Origin: Microbulbifer donghaiensis
GTDB lineage: Bacteria; Pseudomonadota; Gammaproteobacteria; Pseudomonadales; Cellvibrionaceae
DNA length: 64,000 nucleotides
Assembly: GCF_900129095.1 (NCBI RefSeq)
Contig: NZ_FQVA01000001.1
Span: forward strand, 2,340,617-2,404,616
Reading direction: 5' to 3'
The translations under genes and the position numbers were made by a program. The notes under the pieces were generated by a model. The model worked only from the letters and a program-made list of their open reading frames with translations, ran no database searches and was not told where the DNA came from. This document shows, piece after piece, positions 39,813 to 48,734 of this stretch (positions are counted from its first letter, which is position 1; each line of letters starts with the position of its first letter).

Positions 39813-42779
39813 ATGAGAAGAAAAATTTTCCACAAGGATCGCCTGGCGTTAACCATTTCAGTGGCCTTGGGTGCTACTGCGTTGCCGCAGGTTCTGATGG
39901 CACAGCAGGCTGATGTCGGATCGCTGGAAGAGGTCACGGTTACCGGTATCCGCGGCAGTTTGACCAAGTCCATGGATGTCAAACGGGACAGCGACGGCAT
40001 AGTCGATGCCATCTCCGCCGAAGATATCGGCAAGTTTCCGGACACTAACCTGGCTGAATCCATGCAGCGCATCTCCGGTGTTTCCATCGATCGTGTTAAC
40101 GGCGAGGGCAGTAAAGTCACCGTGCGAGGTATCGACCCGGAATTCAACCTCGTGACATTAAACGGTCGTCAGCTCGCCCGCACTACCGGTGGCCGCTCGT
40201 TCGATTTCCAGAACATCGCCTCCGAAATGGTCACCGGCGTATCCGTTGCGAAGAGCAGCAACGCCCTGGTACCCAGTGGTGGCATTGGCTCTACCATTGA
40301 CCTGTTGACCGCACGTCCGCTGGAAATTGGTGAACGCCGAATCAATTTCGCGGCCAAGGGAGTGATGGACGAGTCCTCCGAGGATGCTGGCATCACTCCA
40401 GAATATTCCGGCTTCTACTCCGAGACCTTTGCCGATGGCAAGATCGGCGTCGCCATCTCGGCAAGCGTTGCAGAGCGCGAGAGCGGCAGCCAGCAGGCGC
40501 TGGTAGGTACCGGTTGGCGCAGCTTTGAAGGTACAGCAGACAACACTAACAGCTGGGGTGGCGTGCCTCAGGATAATCAGGTGAATCGCCCCGGCCCCAG
40601 CGATGTTTACTCGGTGCCGCAGACCACCATCTACAAGTTTGAAGAGCAGCAACGCAAGCGCACGAACGGTCAGTTGGTATTGCAGTGGGCACCCACCGAC
40701 GATGTCACCGCGACCATGGACTACATGTACTATGCCAACGACATCTCCAAGCAGCACAACGATATTTCTGCCTGGTACAACTTTGTTCCGTCCGAGAACG
40801 TTTGGACCGACGGGCCGGTGGCTTCGCCCCTGATATACTCCGAAACCTTCGATGCGCCGACCGATCTCTCTATGGCCGCCGGTGGCGGTGAAGAGGCCTA
40901 TCGTGGTGAGAGCATCGGTATTAACCTCGAGTGGCAGGTAAGCGACCGCCTGGCACTCGAGTTCGATGCGCACCATTCCGATGCCGAGCGCCGTCCGGAT
41001 AGCCCCTGGGGCTCGAGCTTCAACCTTTCCACCGCGGCCTTTATCCGCACCCAGTCCGCGACTGACTTCACCGAGGAACTGCCGGCCCTGTACGTGGATA
41101 ACGGCAACTCTGTACAGCCTTCGGACATGCGTGTAACCGGCAGTGTGTTTGGTAATTCACGCGACTACTCTGAAATCGATGCATTCCGCTTCAGCGGTAA
41201 CTTCGAGCTGAATGAGTCCAGCGATATCGATTTCGGCATCAGCAGTCAGGAAGTAACCAACCACTCCCAGTCCATCAACGTCCAGCGCAATGCCTGGGGT
41301 GGTGTGGGTGCTGAAGGTGACTTCGATGATTCGTTTTTCCCGGCCGATAGCATTCAGGACAAGTTTGATATCGCGACCGGTGACTTCTCCGAGGTCGATG
41401 GCATCAGCGCTGGCGATATCCAGGATGTCTACTTCGCATGGGATTTTGAAAAAGTCCGTGCACGTGCGGAAGAGCTTTACGGCGCTGATCTGGAAGCGGG
41501 ATTCATCGGTGACTGCGGCACCCAGTTCTGTGCTTCTACGGACTACTCGCAGGACGTAGACCGCACCACGACTGAAAAGACCACCTCACTGTATGCGCAG
41601 TACAACTTCGAATCTGAACTGACCACGGGCTTTGGTAGCATGCCCTACGATATACACTTCGGGTTGCGCTATGAAGATACCGAGGTGGATTCCAAGTCTG
41701 CAGCAGCGACCTATGCAGCCGCCGACTGGATTGCCGATACGGAAATTGCCCTGCTTGGTAGTGGCGAGCGAGCATTCCTTTCCCAGACTGGTAGCTACGA
41801 CTACTGGCTGCCCAGCGTGAATGTTAATGTCGAGCTGCGGGACGACTTGGTGATGCGTGCTGCTGCCAGCCAGACTATCGGCCGTCCGGATTACGATTCC
41901 ATCAAGGGCGGCACTGTAGTTGGCTCATTGGCGAACCAGCAGGGCGGCAGTGGTTCTGCCGGCAACCCGAATCTGCTGCCGCTGGAGTCGGTCAACTTCG
42001 ACCTGTCTCTGGAATGGTATTACGGCGAAAGTAGCTACGTATCCGCGGGATGGTTCCAGAAAGAAATTTCCAACTTCATCACCCAGTCCAAGGTCGAGTC
42101 CACCATCTTTGAACTGGCCAACCCGACCGATGGTGCCCGCTATGACGAGGCCCGGGCCGCAGTGGGTACCAGCGATGCGCGCCTGATCCGTGAGTACATC
42201 TTTGCGAACTACGGTGACACCGCACTGGTAGATCCCGCGTCCGGCGTAATCTCCGGCGATCCTGCGACTGATAACTTGCTGGTTTTCACCATCGACACGC
42301 CGACCAACAGCGACCGCGATGAAACCATCGACGGCCTGGAACTGGCCGTGCAGCATATGTTCGGTGACACGGGCTTCGGCGTGATCGCCAACTACACCAA
42401 GGTGGAGTCGGGTCTCGAGTACAATCCGTTCCTCCTTGAGGACCAGGAAGCACTGGTCGGCCTGAGTGACTCCGCCAACCTGATCGGTTTCTACGACAAG
42501 AATGGCCTGCAGGCACGTATCGCCTACAACTGGCGCGACGACTTCCTGAATTCTCGCGGTCAGGATACCGGGGCCAACCCAAAGTTCACCGAAGCTTACA
42601 ATCAGATCGACTTGAACGTGAGTTACGAGGTACCGCAGGTGGATGGGCTGCAGGTATTCCTGGAAGGCCTGAACGTGACCGACGAGTACGCTCGTGAGCA
42701 CGGTCGCGCCCAGAAACAGGTGCTGGGTGTGTACCAGGGCGGCCCCCGCTGGCAGTTGGGCGCGCGCTACGCGTTCTGA
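39813..42779 (+). CDS. TonB-dependent receptor
   Basis: A 988-residue outer-membrane receptor. The ATG at 39813 gives a signal peptide (MRRKIFHKDRLALTISVALG...VLMAQ), preferred over an upstream TTG. A TonB-box-like EEVTVTG follows, then the plug domain (about 45-160) and a 22-strand barrel ending in GPRWQLGARYAF with the required terminal Phe. The style (GSLTKSMDVKRDSDGIVDAISAEDIGKFPDTNLAESMQR) is that of sugar-uptake receptors in Xanthomonas, Caulobacter and marine gammaproteobacteria. It leads a locus with glucosidases and sugar transporters. An oligosaccharide substrate, perhaps beta-glucan, is inferred. Confidence 0.9.
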   Translation: MRRKIFHKDRLALTISVALGATALPQVLMAQQADVGSLEEVTVTGIRGSLTKSMDVKRDSDGIVDAISAEDIGKFPDTNLAESMQRISGVSIDRVNGEGSKVTVRGIDPEFNLVTLNGRQLARTTGGRSFDFQNIASEMVTGVSVAKSSNALVPSGGIGSTIDLLTARPLEIGERRINFAAKGVMDESSEDAGITPEYSGFYSETFADGKIGVAISASVAERESGSQQALVGTGWRSFEGTADNTNSWGGVPQDNQVNRPGPSDVYSVPQTTIYKFEEQQRKRTNGQLVLQWAPTDDVTATMDYMYYANDISKQHNDISAWYNFVPSENVWTDGPVASPLIYSETFDAPTDLSMAAGGGEEAYRGESIGINLEWQVSDRLALEFDAHHSDAERRPDSPWGSSFNLSTAAFIRTQSATDFTEELPALYVDNGNSVQPSDMRVTGSVFGNSRDYSEIDAFRFSGNFELNESSDIDFGISSQEVTNHSQSINVQRNAWGGVGAEGDFDDSFFPADSIQDKFDIATGDFSEVDGISAGDIQDVYFAWDFEKVRARAEELYGADLEAGFIGDCGTQFCASTDYSQDVDRTTTEKTTSLYAQYNFESELTTGFGSMPYDIHFGLRYEDTEVDSKSAAATYAAADWIADTEIALLGSGERAFLSQTGSYDYWLPSVNVNVELRDDLVMRAAASQTIGRPDYDSIKGGTVVGSLANQQGGSGSAGNPNLLPLESVNFDLSLEWYYGESSYVSAGWFQKEISNFITQSKVESTIFELANPTDGARYDEARAAVGTSDARLIREYIFANYGDTALVDPASGVISGDPATDNLLVFTIDTPTNSDRDETIDGLELAVQHMFGDTGFGVIANYTKVESGLEYNPFLLEDQEALVGLSDSANLIGFYDKNGLQARIAYNWRDDFLNSRGQDTGANPKFTEAYNQIDLNVSYEVPQVDGLQVFLEGLNVTDEYAREHGRAQKQVLGVYQGGPRWQLGARYAF

Positions 42780-42811
42780 TCGCGTTGCCTGGATGCTTGA
42801 AAGAGGTAAGG

Positions 42812-42838
42812 AAAGCCGCTGGTTCCCAGCGGCTTTTC
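42812..42838 (+). terminator. Hairpin after the TonB receptor (attenuator-like)
   Basis: AAAGCCGCTGG (42812-42822) pairs perfectly with CCAGCGGCTTT (42826-42836) and a short T tract follows. A second, weaker stem of the same type (AAAGCCGC with GCGGTTTTT, about 42869-42893) lies just before the halogenase gene. They probably lower expression of downstream genes relative to the receptor. Confidence 0.65.
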
Positions 42839-42908
42839 CGCGTTGGGGCAGCTCGATGTATCCGCTAGAAAGCCGCTTTGCGCAGGCGGTTTTTCACGGT
42901 AAGGTCGA

Positions 42909-44480
42909 ATGGCTATGAATACGACTGATAAAACAATCCGGCACGTGATGATTGTCGGCGGCGGCAGTGCCGGCTGGCTTACCGCCGCGGTGCTGGCTGC
43001 GGAATATATCCCCGATACCGAGCGCGGTATCCAGGTCACCCTGGTCGAATCCCCGGATGTTCCCACAGTGGGGGTGGGCGAGGGCACCTGGCCATCCATG
43101 CGCGGCACACTCAAGCGCATCGGCGTTTCCGAAACGGAATTCCTGCGCGCCTGCGACGCCAGCTTCAAACAGGGCAGCCGCTTTATCGACTGGATACGTG
43201 GTGATGGCGACGAGTACTTTCACCCCTTTACGCCACCGGTGTCTTTCCAGCAGTTGAACCTCGCCCCTCACTGGCAGAAGTATCGAGACCAGGTGCCCTT
43301 TGCCGATGCGGTGTGTGGTCAGGCCCAGATCAGTCGCGAAGCCTTGGCCCCGAAAATGATATCCACCGCGGAATACGCTTTCGCACTGAATTACGGCTAC
43401 CACCTGGATGCGGGCAAGTTTGCCGCGTTTCTGCAGCGCCACTGCACGGATAAACTCGGCGTGCGTCACTTGCAGGAGCGCATCACGGACATCAGCGGCG
43501 ATACCGACGGCTACATCGAGTCCCTGACGACAGAGTCCGGGGAGAAATTAACGGCTGATCTCTTTGTGGATTGCAGCGGTTCTGCGAGCCTGCTGATCGG
43601 TAAACACTACGGTATCCCACTGCGTCCGCAGCAGCAGGTACTGTTCAATGACCGCGCCCTGGCGGTGCAGGTAGCCTACCCGCGGCCGGACAGCCCTATT
43701 GCTTCCTGTACGCATTCGACGGCCCGTGCGGCCGGTTGGGTGTGGGATATCGGTCTGCCTTCCCGGCGCGGCGTCGGTTATACCTATTCCAGCGCGCACA
43801 CCACTGACGCCGAGGCCGAACAGGTCTTGCGGGAATATATAGATCAGGATGCTGCTGTTAGCGGCGCCCTGCTCTTCGAGCCGAGACAGATAAAATTTGA
43901 TCCCGGTTACCGGGAAAAATTCTGGCACCGCAACTGTGTTGCCATCGGTATGGCGGCGGGCTTTATCGAGCCGCTGGAGGCTTCGGCACTGGTGATGGTG
44001 GAGAAGTCTGCACAAATGCTGGCCGAGCTGCTGCCACCCGATAGAGCTGCGATGGACGCGGTAGAGCGCCGCTTCAATCGCCGTTTCAGTGGGCATTGGC
44101 AGCGAATTATCGAATTCCTAAAACTCCACTATGTAATTTCGCAGCGTAGCGACAGCGACTACTGGCTTGCTCACAGAAATACTGAAAGCATTCCCCAGTC
44201 GTTGAAGGATTCGCTGGAAATCTGGCGCTACCAGCCGGCATCCCTGAATGATGCGCGTATGGCGGATGAGTTATTTCCCGCTGCGAGCTACCAGTACGTA
44301 TTGTCCGGCATGGAATTTATAGCGGACACAACCACGGTACAGAGGCAGGGAAATCAGGCGGCAGAGGCCGAGCGACTATTCCGGGAAAATGCCCGGCAGG
44401 CTCAGAGGATGTCCCGAGCGCTTCCGAGTAACCGGGCGTTGTTACAGCAGATCGGAGAAGTCGCGCTACCGACAATCTGA
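42909..44480 (+). CDS. Flavin-dependent Trp-halogenase-like protein (type 1)
   Basis: A 523-residue flavoprotein. FAD motif GGGSAGW lies at about 17-23. The halogenase Lys corresponds to Lys87 in DASFKQGSRF, and the conserved Glu lies in FIEPLEASAL. The motif that is WxWxIP in true tryptophan halogenases is WVWDIGLP here, with an extra residue, and the Ser after the Glu is Ala, so halide chemistry is doubtful. Such proteins recur beside TonB receptors in carbohydrate loci, where no halogenated product is known. It starts the oxidative gene group after the receptor. Confidence 0.8.
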   Translation: MAMNTTDKTIRHVMIVGGGSAGWLTAAVLAAEYIPDTERGIQVTLVESPDVPTVGVGEGTWPSMRGTLKRIGVSETEFLRACDASFKQGSRFIDWIRGDGDEYFHPFTPPVSFQQLNLAPHWQKYRDQVPFADAVCGQAQISREALAPKMISTAEYAFALNYGYHLDAGKFAAFLQRHCTDKLGVRHLQERITDISGDTDGYIESLTTESGEKLTADLFVDCSGSASLLIGKHYGIPLRPQQQVLFNDRALAVQVAYPRPDSPIASCTHSTARAAGWVWDIGLPSRRGVGYTYSSAHTTDAEAEQVLREYIDQDAAVSGALLFEPRQIKFDPGYREKFWHRNCVAIGMAAGFIEPLEASALVMVEKSAQMLAELLPPDRAAMDAVERRFNRRFSGHWQRIIEFLKLHYVISQRSDSDYWLAHRNTESIPQSLKDSLEIWRYQPASLNDARMADELFPAASYQYVLSGMEFIADTTTVQRQGNQAAEAERLFRENARQAQRMSRALPSNRALLQQIGEVALPTI

Positions 44481-44529
44481 ATATTCTAAAAACATGCTAG
44501 TGAATAGCAGAATAAAAAGAGAGAACACC

Positions 44530-45258
44530 ATGACTAAAGCCGTAATGCTGAACAGCATTGATCACAGCGACCTCCGTGTTATCACCGACCGCTCTGCTGA
44601 ATATGGAGACGATGTTTGGTACGCACTGACTTTTCCGCTGGAGTTTCGCTCTCTGCAGGCAAGCTATCCAATTTTCTTTCAGAAAGATCCGCGCACCGGC
44701 AAGTTTTTCCCGCTGGCACTGCTGGGTTTTACCGAGGGCGAAAACCTCTACTTGCGCGATGGGAAATGGCAGGCCTCTTATATACCGCTTACGGTTCGCC
44801 GTCAGCCGTTCCTGATTGGTCAGCAGACCATCGTCGAAGACGGACAGGAGAAAAAACAGCGGGTGATACATATCGACCTGGACAATCCGCGAGTGAGCAA
44901 AGAAAAAGGCGAAGCCCTGTTCATGCAGTACGGTGGCAATACACCGTTCCTGGACCAGACGGCCGATATGCTGGAAGCGATTCACCAGGGGCTGACGGAG
45001 AGTGAAGGTTTTATCGCTGCACTACTCGAGAATGAACTGCTCGAGTCCTTTACCCTGGATATCACACTGGACAATGGCGAGCGCAATCAGTTGGTGGGCT
45101 TTTACACCATCAATGAGGACCGCCTGCGGGACTTAAACGCAGACAAACTGGCAGAGCTGCACCGCGCCGGATATCTCGAGGCGATTTATATGGCGATGGC
45201 GTCACAGTCCAATGTGCGCCAGCTGATGAATGAAAAGAATCGCCGGGTGTCTGCCTAG
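44530..45258 (+). CDS. SapC-family protein
   Basis: A 242-residue protein. The ATG at 44530, after an AGAGAGAACACC leader, is preferred to a long upstream extension. No signal peptide or membrane segment is visible. The sequence (FPLEFRSLQASYPIFFQKDP, LALLGFTEGENLYL) fits the SapC family, named for an S-layer-related Campylobacter gene but mostly found beside TonB receptors and Trp-halogenase-like genes. Its role there is unknown. The stop overlaps the GTG start of the cupin-like gene, so the two are probably made together. Confidence 0.78.
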   Translation: MTKAVMLNSIDHSDLRVITDRSAEYGDDVWYALTFPLEFRSLQASYPIFFQKDPRTGKFFPLALLGFTEGENLYLRDGKWQASYIPLTVRRQPFLIGQQTIVEDGQEKKQRVIHIDLDNPRVSKEKGEALFMQYGGNTPFLDQTADMLEAIHQGLTESEGFIAALLENELLESFTLDITLDNGERNQLVGFYTINEDRLRDLNADKLAELHRAGYLEAIYMAMASQSNVRQLMNEKNRRVSA

Positions 45259-46304
45259 TGGCTGCTGTGCCCGATTCCATTATGACTGCGATTGAACACT
45301 TGCCCCAGGTAGCAGAAGTCAGTGACCTGCATCCAGGCAATGTCGCGGACGCTGTTATCGGGCGCACTGAGCCGCTGGTGCTGCGGGGTTTCTGTGCCCG
45401 CTGGCCTGCAGTTGTGGCCGGGCTGGATTCGCCACAGAGAGCGGCAGATTATTTGCGAGCCTGTTACAGCGGGGTGCCCATCTCCGCATGCTACGGTGGT
45501 GCCGAGACCGATGGGCGTGTGTTTTATAACGAAGACATGAGCGGCTTCAATTATCGCGGCTCGCGCGAAGACTTGAACAAAGTCCTGGACGATATCCTCG
45601 CCAGCGCGGATGACGTAGAGCCGCCGATGATTTACATGGCGTCTACCGATGTAGGGCACTGGTTTCCAGGCTTTGCCGCTGAGCACAGGGCCGGTATAGA
45701 GCAGCTGAGTCCGATTGGTTTTTTGTGGCTGGGGAATAGGGTGCGCATTGCGGCGCACTACGACTTTCCCAACAATCTCGCCTGCGTGATCGCTGGTCGC
45801 CGCCGCTTTACTTTGTTTCCGCCGGAGCAGATTGCCAATTTGTATCCAGGGCCACTGGAGTTTGCTCCGGGCGGGCAGGAGATCAGTCTGGTGGATCTGC
45901 ACAAGCCGGACCTCGAGCGCTTCCCGCGATTTCGGCAGGCTATTGCCAGTGCGCAGGTTGCCGACCTGGAGCCCGGCGATGCCCTGTTTCTGCCGGGCAT
46001 GTGGTGGCATCACGTCGAGAGTCTAGATGCGCTAAACGTACTCTATACCCATTGGTGGAGTGAATTTCCCACATATATGGGGCGCCCCATGAATGCCCTG
46101 ATGCATTCGATCCTCAGCGTCCGGGACTTACCCGTGCAGCAACGCCAGGCCTGGAAGGCGCTGTTTGATTACTACGTCTTCGATGCCGGCGAAAACCCGG
46201 CAGATCACATTGCGGAGTCTGCTCGCGGTGTGCAGGCACGGCCACTCAGTGAGATGGCGGCACGCCAGCTGCGCGCCGAACTGCTAAATCGACTAAAGCG
46301 CTAA
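45258..46304 (+). CDS. Cupin_8/JmjC-like Fe(II) oxygenase
   Basis: A 348-residue protein starting with GTG overlapping the previous stop by one base. The fold is the JmjC/cupin_8 type. The iron-binding triad is visible: His167 and Asp169 in AAHYDFPNN, and His251 or 252 in MWWHHVES. The NLACVIAGRRRF segment between them is characteristic. Relatives are 2-oxoglutarate-dependent hydroxylases of proteins or small molecules. Located in the group of Trp-halogenase-like and SapC genes, it is likely to modify the same unknown substrate. Confidence 0.82.
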   Translation: MAAVPDSIMTAIEHLPQVAEVSDLHPGNVADAVIGRTEPLVLRGFCARWPAVVAGLDSPQRAADYLRACYSGVPISACYGGAETDGRVFYNEDMSGFNYRGSREDLNKVLDDILASADDVEPPMIYMASTDVGHWFPGFAAEHRAGIEQLSPIGFLWLGNRVRIAAHYDFPNNLACVIAGRRRFTLFPPEQIANLYPGPLEFAPGGQEISLVDLHKPDLERFPRFRQAIASAQVADLEPGDALFLPGMWWHHVESLDALNVLYTHWWSEFPTYMGRPMNALMHSILSVRDLPVQQRQAWKALFDYYVFDAGENPADHIAESARGVQARPLSEMAARQLRAELLNRLKR

Positions 46305-46347
46305 TTCACCGAAGGTCTGCGCCGAAGAAAAACTAACGAGGTGTGAA

Positions 46348-47841
46348 GTGGACACTGAAAAGAAAATCAAAAAAGTAGTGATCGCCGGGGGCGGAACCGC
46401 AGGATGGATGACGGCGGCGGCCCTGTCCAAGCTAATCGGCAAACATCTCGATATCAGGCTGGTGGAATCTGACGCAATCGGCACGGTCGGCGTCGGTGAA
46501 GCCACCATTCCCACCTTACATATCTTCCACCAGTTGCTGGGGCTAAATGAGCAGGAAGTGATGGCGGCTACCAATGCCACCTTCAAGTTGGGGATTAAGT
46601 TCGAGAACTGGCGGGATGTCGGCAAAGACTATTTCCACTCCTTTGGCACCTTGGGCAAAGACTGCTGGGCGGCGCAATTCCACCATTTCTGGCGCAAGGG
46701 ATTGGACAGGGGTATTGACTTCGATATCGGTGATTATTGCAAGGAGCACCTGGCTGCCCGTGAGGGTCGTTTCGCGGTATTGCCGAATCAGGATCGCAAT
46801 CATGCCTATCACCTCGATGCGACTCTGTACGCAAGGTTTCTGCGCAAGTTTGCCGAAAAGAATGGTGTCACCCGAACCGAAGGCAAGATAGCCGAAGTGC
46901 GCCTTAACCACAGTGATGGCTTTATAGAGGCATTGCAGCTGGAAAGTGGTGAGCTGATCGAGGGTGAGCTGTTCATCGATTGTACCGGCTTCCGCGGGCT
47001 GTTGATCGAGCAGTCCTTACATACCGGATACCATGACTGGACCCACTGGTTGCCCTGCGATCGGGCGATCGCGGTGCAGACCGAGGCGGTCGACAGGCCG
47101 GTACCCTATACGCGCTCGATCGCGCGGGAATCTGGTTGGCAATGGCGTATCCCGCTGCAGAGTCGCGTTGGTAACGGCCTCGTGTACTGCAGCAAATACA
47201 TGGACGAAGAGCAGGCGCGCACCCAGCTACTTGAAAATGTCGAAGGGCAGCTGCTGAGCGACCCGCGGGTTATCCCGTTTCGGACCGGTACCAGGCGTAA
47301 ACACTGGAACAAGAACTGCGTAGCGATCGGGCTTTCCAGTGGTTTCATAGAACCACTGGAATCCACCAGTATCCACCTGATTCAGCGCAGCGTCGTGCGA
47401 CTGATGCAGTTGTTCCCATCGCGGGGTATCTGCCCGGCGGATGTCGATGAGTTCAATGCGCAGACGTTGAATGAACTGGAATATATTCGCGACTTCATTG
47501 TATTGCACTATCACGTTACCGAGCGCACCGACAGCAAGTTCTGGCGCTACTGTCGCACAATGCCGATACCGGATAGCCTTGCCCACCGCCTGCAGATGTT
47601 CCGTGAAAGCGGCACATTGTTTAACTATGAGGCCGACCTGTTTGGCATCGCCTCATGGATTCAAGTAATGCTCGGCCAGGGGCTTATGCCTGAGCGTCAT
47701 CATCCGATTGTCGATCTGATGGGTGAAACAGAGCTCGAGAATTTTCTTGCCAGTATCCGCCAGCAGGTACGCCGCCAGGTGGAGAACATGCCGAGCCATC
47801 TCGATTTTATCGACCACTACTGCAAGGCTAATCTCGACTGA
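46348..47841 (+). CDS. Flavin-dependent Trp-halogenase-like protein (type 2)
   Basis: A 497-residue flavoprotein with a GTG start after an AACGAGGTGTGAA leader. The motifs match true tryptophan halogenases well: GGGTAGWM at about 14-21, Lys80 in NATFKLGIKFENW (the Lys that holds hypohalite), WQWRIPL as the WxWxIP motif, and FIEPLESTS with the Glu-Ser pair. It is therefore a better candidate for a halogenase than the copy at 42909. Identity between the two is low, so they are not a recent duplication. Its stop overlaps the next start (TGATG). Confidence 0.83.
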   Translation: MDTEKKIKKVVIAGGGTAGWMTAAALSKLIGKHLDIRLVESDAIGTVGVGEATIPTLHIFHQLLGLNEQEVMAATNATFKLGIKFENWRDVGKDYFHSFGTLGKDCWAAQFHHFWRKGLDRGIDFDIGDYCKEHLAAREGRFAVLPNQDRNHAYHLDATLYARFLRKFAEKNGVTRTEGKIAEVRLNHSDGFIEALQLESGELIEGELFIDCTGFRGLLIEQSLHTGYHDWTHWLPCDRAIAVQTEAVDRPVPYTRSIARESGWQWRIPLQSRVGNGLVYCSKYMDEEQARTQLLENVEGQLLSDPRVIPFRTGTRRKHWNKNCVAIGLSSGFIEPLESTSIHLIQRSVVRLMQLFPSRGICPADVDEFNAQTLNELEYIRDFIVLHYHVTERTDSKFWRYCRTMPIPDSLAHRLQMFRESGTLFNYEADLFGIASWIQVMLGQGLMPERHHPIVDLMGETELENFLASIRQQVRRQVENMPSHLDFIDHYCKANLD

Positions 47842-48578
47842 TGGCCGGTCGGGAACCCGAAACCACTCCGGCTTCGGGGATGCGATCGTCTCCAGGCGGG
47901 ATTCCTGCCGCACCGGCAATCATTGGCCGTGAGGGCACGCCGATTCTGGTGGTGGATGGGGTGGCCGGGTTTACTGAAGCGCTGCAGCAGAGTGCCGCGC
48001 GCAGCCACTTTCAGCCCGACGGCGCCACCATGTATCCGGGGCTGCGCGCCAAGATGCCGCGCGAGCCGGCCCTGGCGATTTTGCAGGCGGTATACCGCCA
48101 GCTCTATGGGCTGTATCAGATCCCGACCGACTTGCGCCTCAAACCCCTGCAAGCGTACTTCTCGTTGGTCACCAGATCCCCAAATGAACTCGGTGCCTTG
48201 CAGAGGATTCCTCATTTTGACACGTCGAATCCGTATTTCTTTGCCTTGCTGTTGTATCTGAATCCCGGCGTTCACGGTGCCACCGGCTTCTTCCGCCATC
48301 GTCCGACCGGCTACGAGCGCATCGGAGATGCCCGCGTCGAGAGCTACTTTGCGGCTGCCGACCGCTACATGGCGGAACACGGAGCGCCCGCGCAAGAGTA
48401 CTGTACCCAGAGTTCTGGCCACTACGAGCTTTACCATCAAATCGAGTACCGGCAGCACCGGCTGGCAATCTATCCCGGTAACCTGCTGCACTCGATCTTG
48501 GTCGATACCGACCACGATATTGACGCGGATCCAAGAGTTGGCCGCCTCACCGCAAATATCTTCTTCGAATTCCGCTGA
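47841..48578 (+). CDS. DUF6445-like putative 2-oxoglutarate oxygenase
   Basis: A 245-residue protein whose start overlaps the preceding stop. The sequence fits the DUF6445 family that accompanies Trp-halogenase-like and TonB receptor genes. Motifs suggest an iron/2-oxoglutarate oxygenase: His125 and Asp127 in IPHFDTSN, His217 in NLLHSIL, and Arg235 in GRLTANIFF. If so, the operon has two different iron oxygenases and two flavoenzymes. No signal sequence is present, so it is cytoplasmic. Confidence 0.7.
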   Translation: MAGREPETTPASGMRSSPGGIPAAPAIIGREGTPILVVDGVAGFTEALQQSAARSHFQPDGATMYPGLRAKMPREPALAILQAVYRQLYGLYQIPTDLRLKPLQAYFSLVTRSPNELGALQRIPHFDTSNPYFFALLLYLNPGVHGATGFFRHRPTGYERIGDARVESYFAAADRYMAEHGAPAQEYCTQSSGHYELYHQIEYRQHRLAIYPGNLLHSILVDTDHDIDADPRVGRLTANIFFEFR

Positions 48579-48734
48579 ATCCCAGTCGCCTCTGTTTTAT
48601 ACCTCCTTATCGAAAAGCGCCGGAGTAGCACCGGCTGCTGTGATACAACGAATCCTGAGTACCGCTGCCCGCGTCTACTGCCTGCACAGTGCAGTGGTCT
48701 GCCGAATACACTTGAAGTCTTGGGAATAAGAAAA

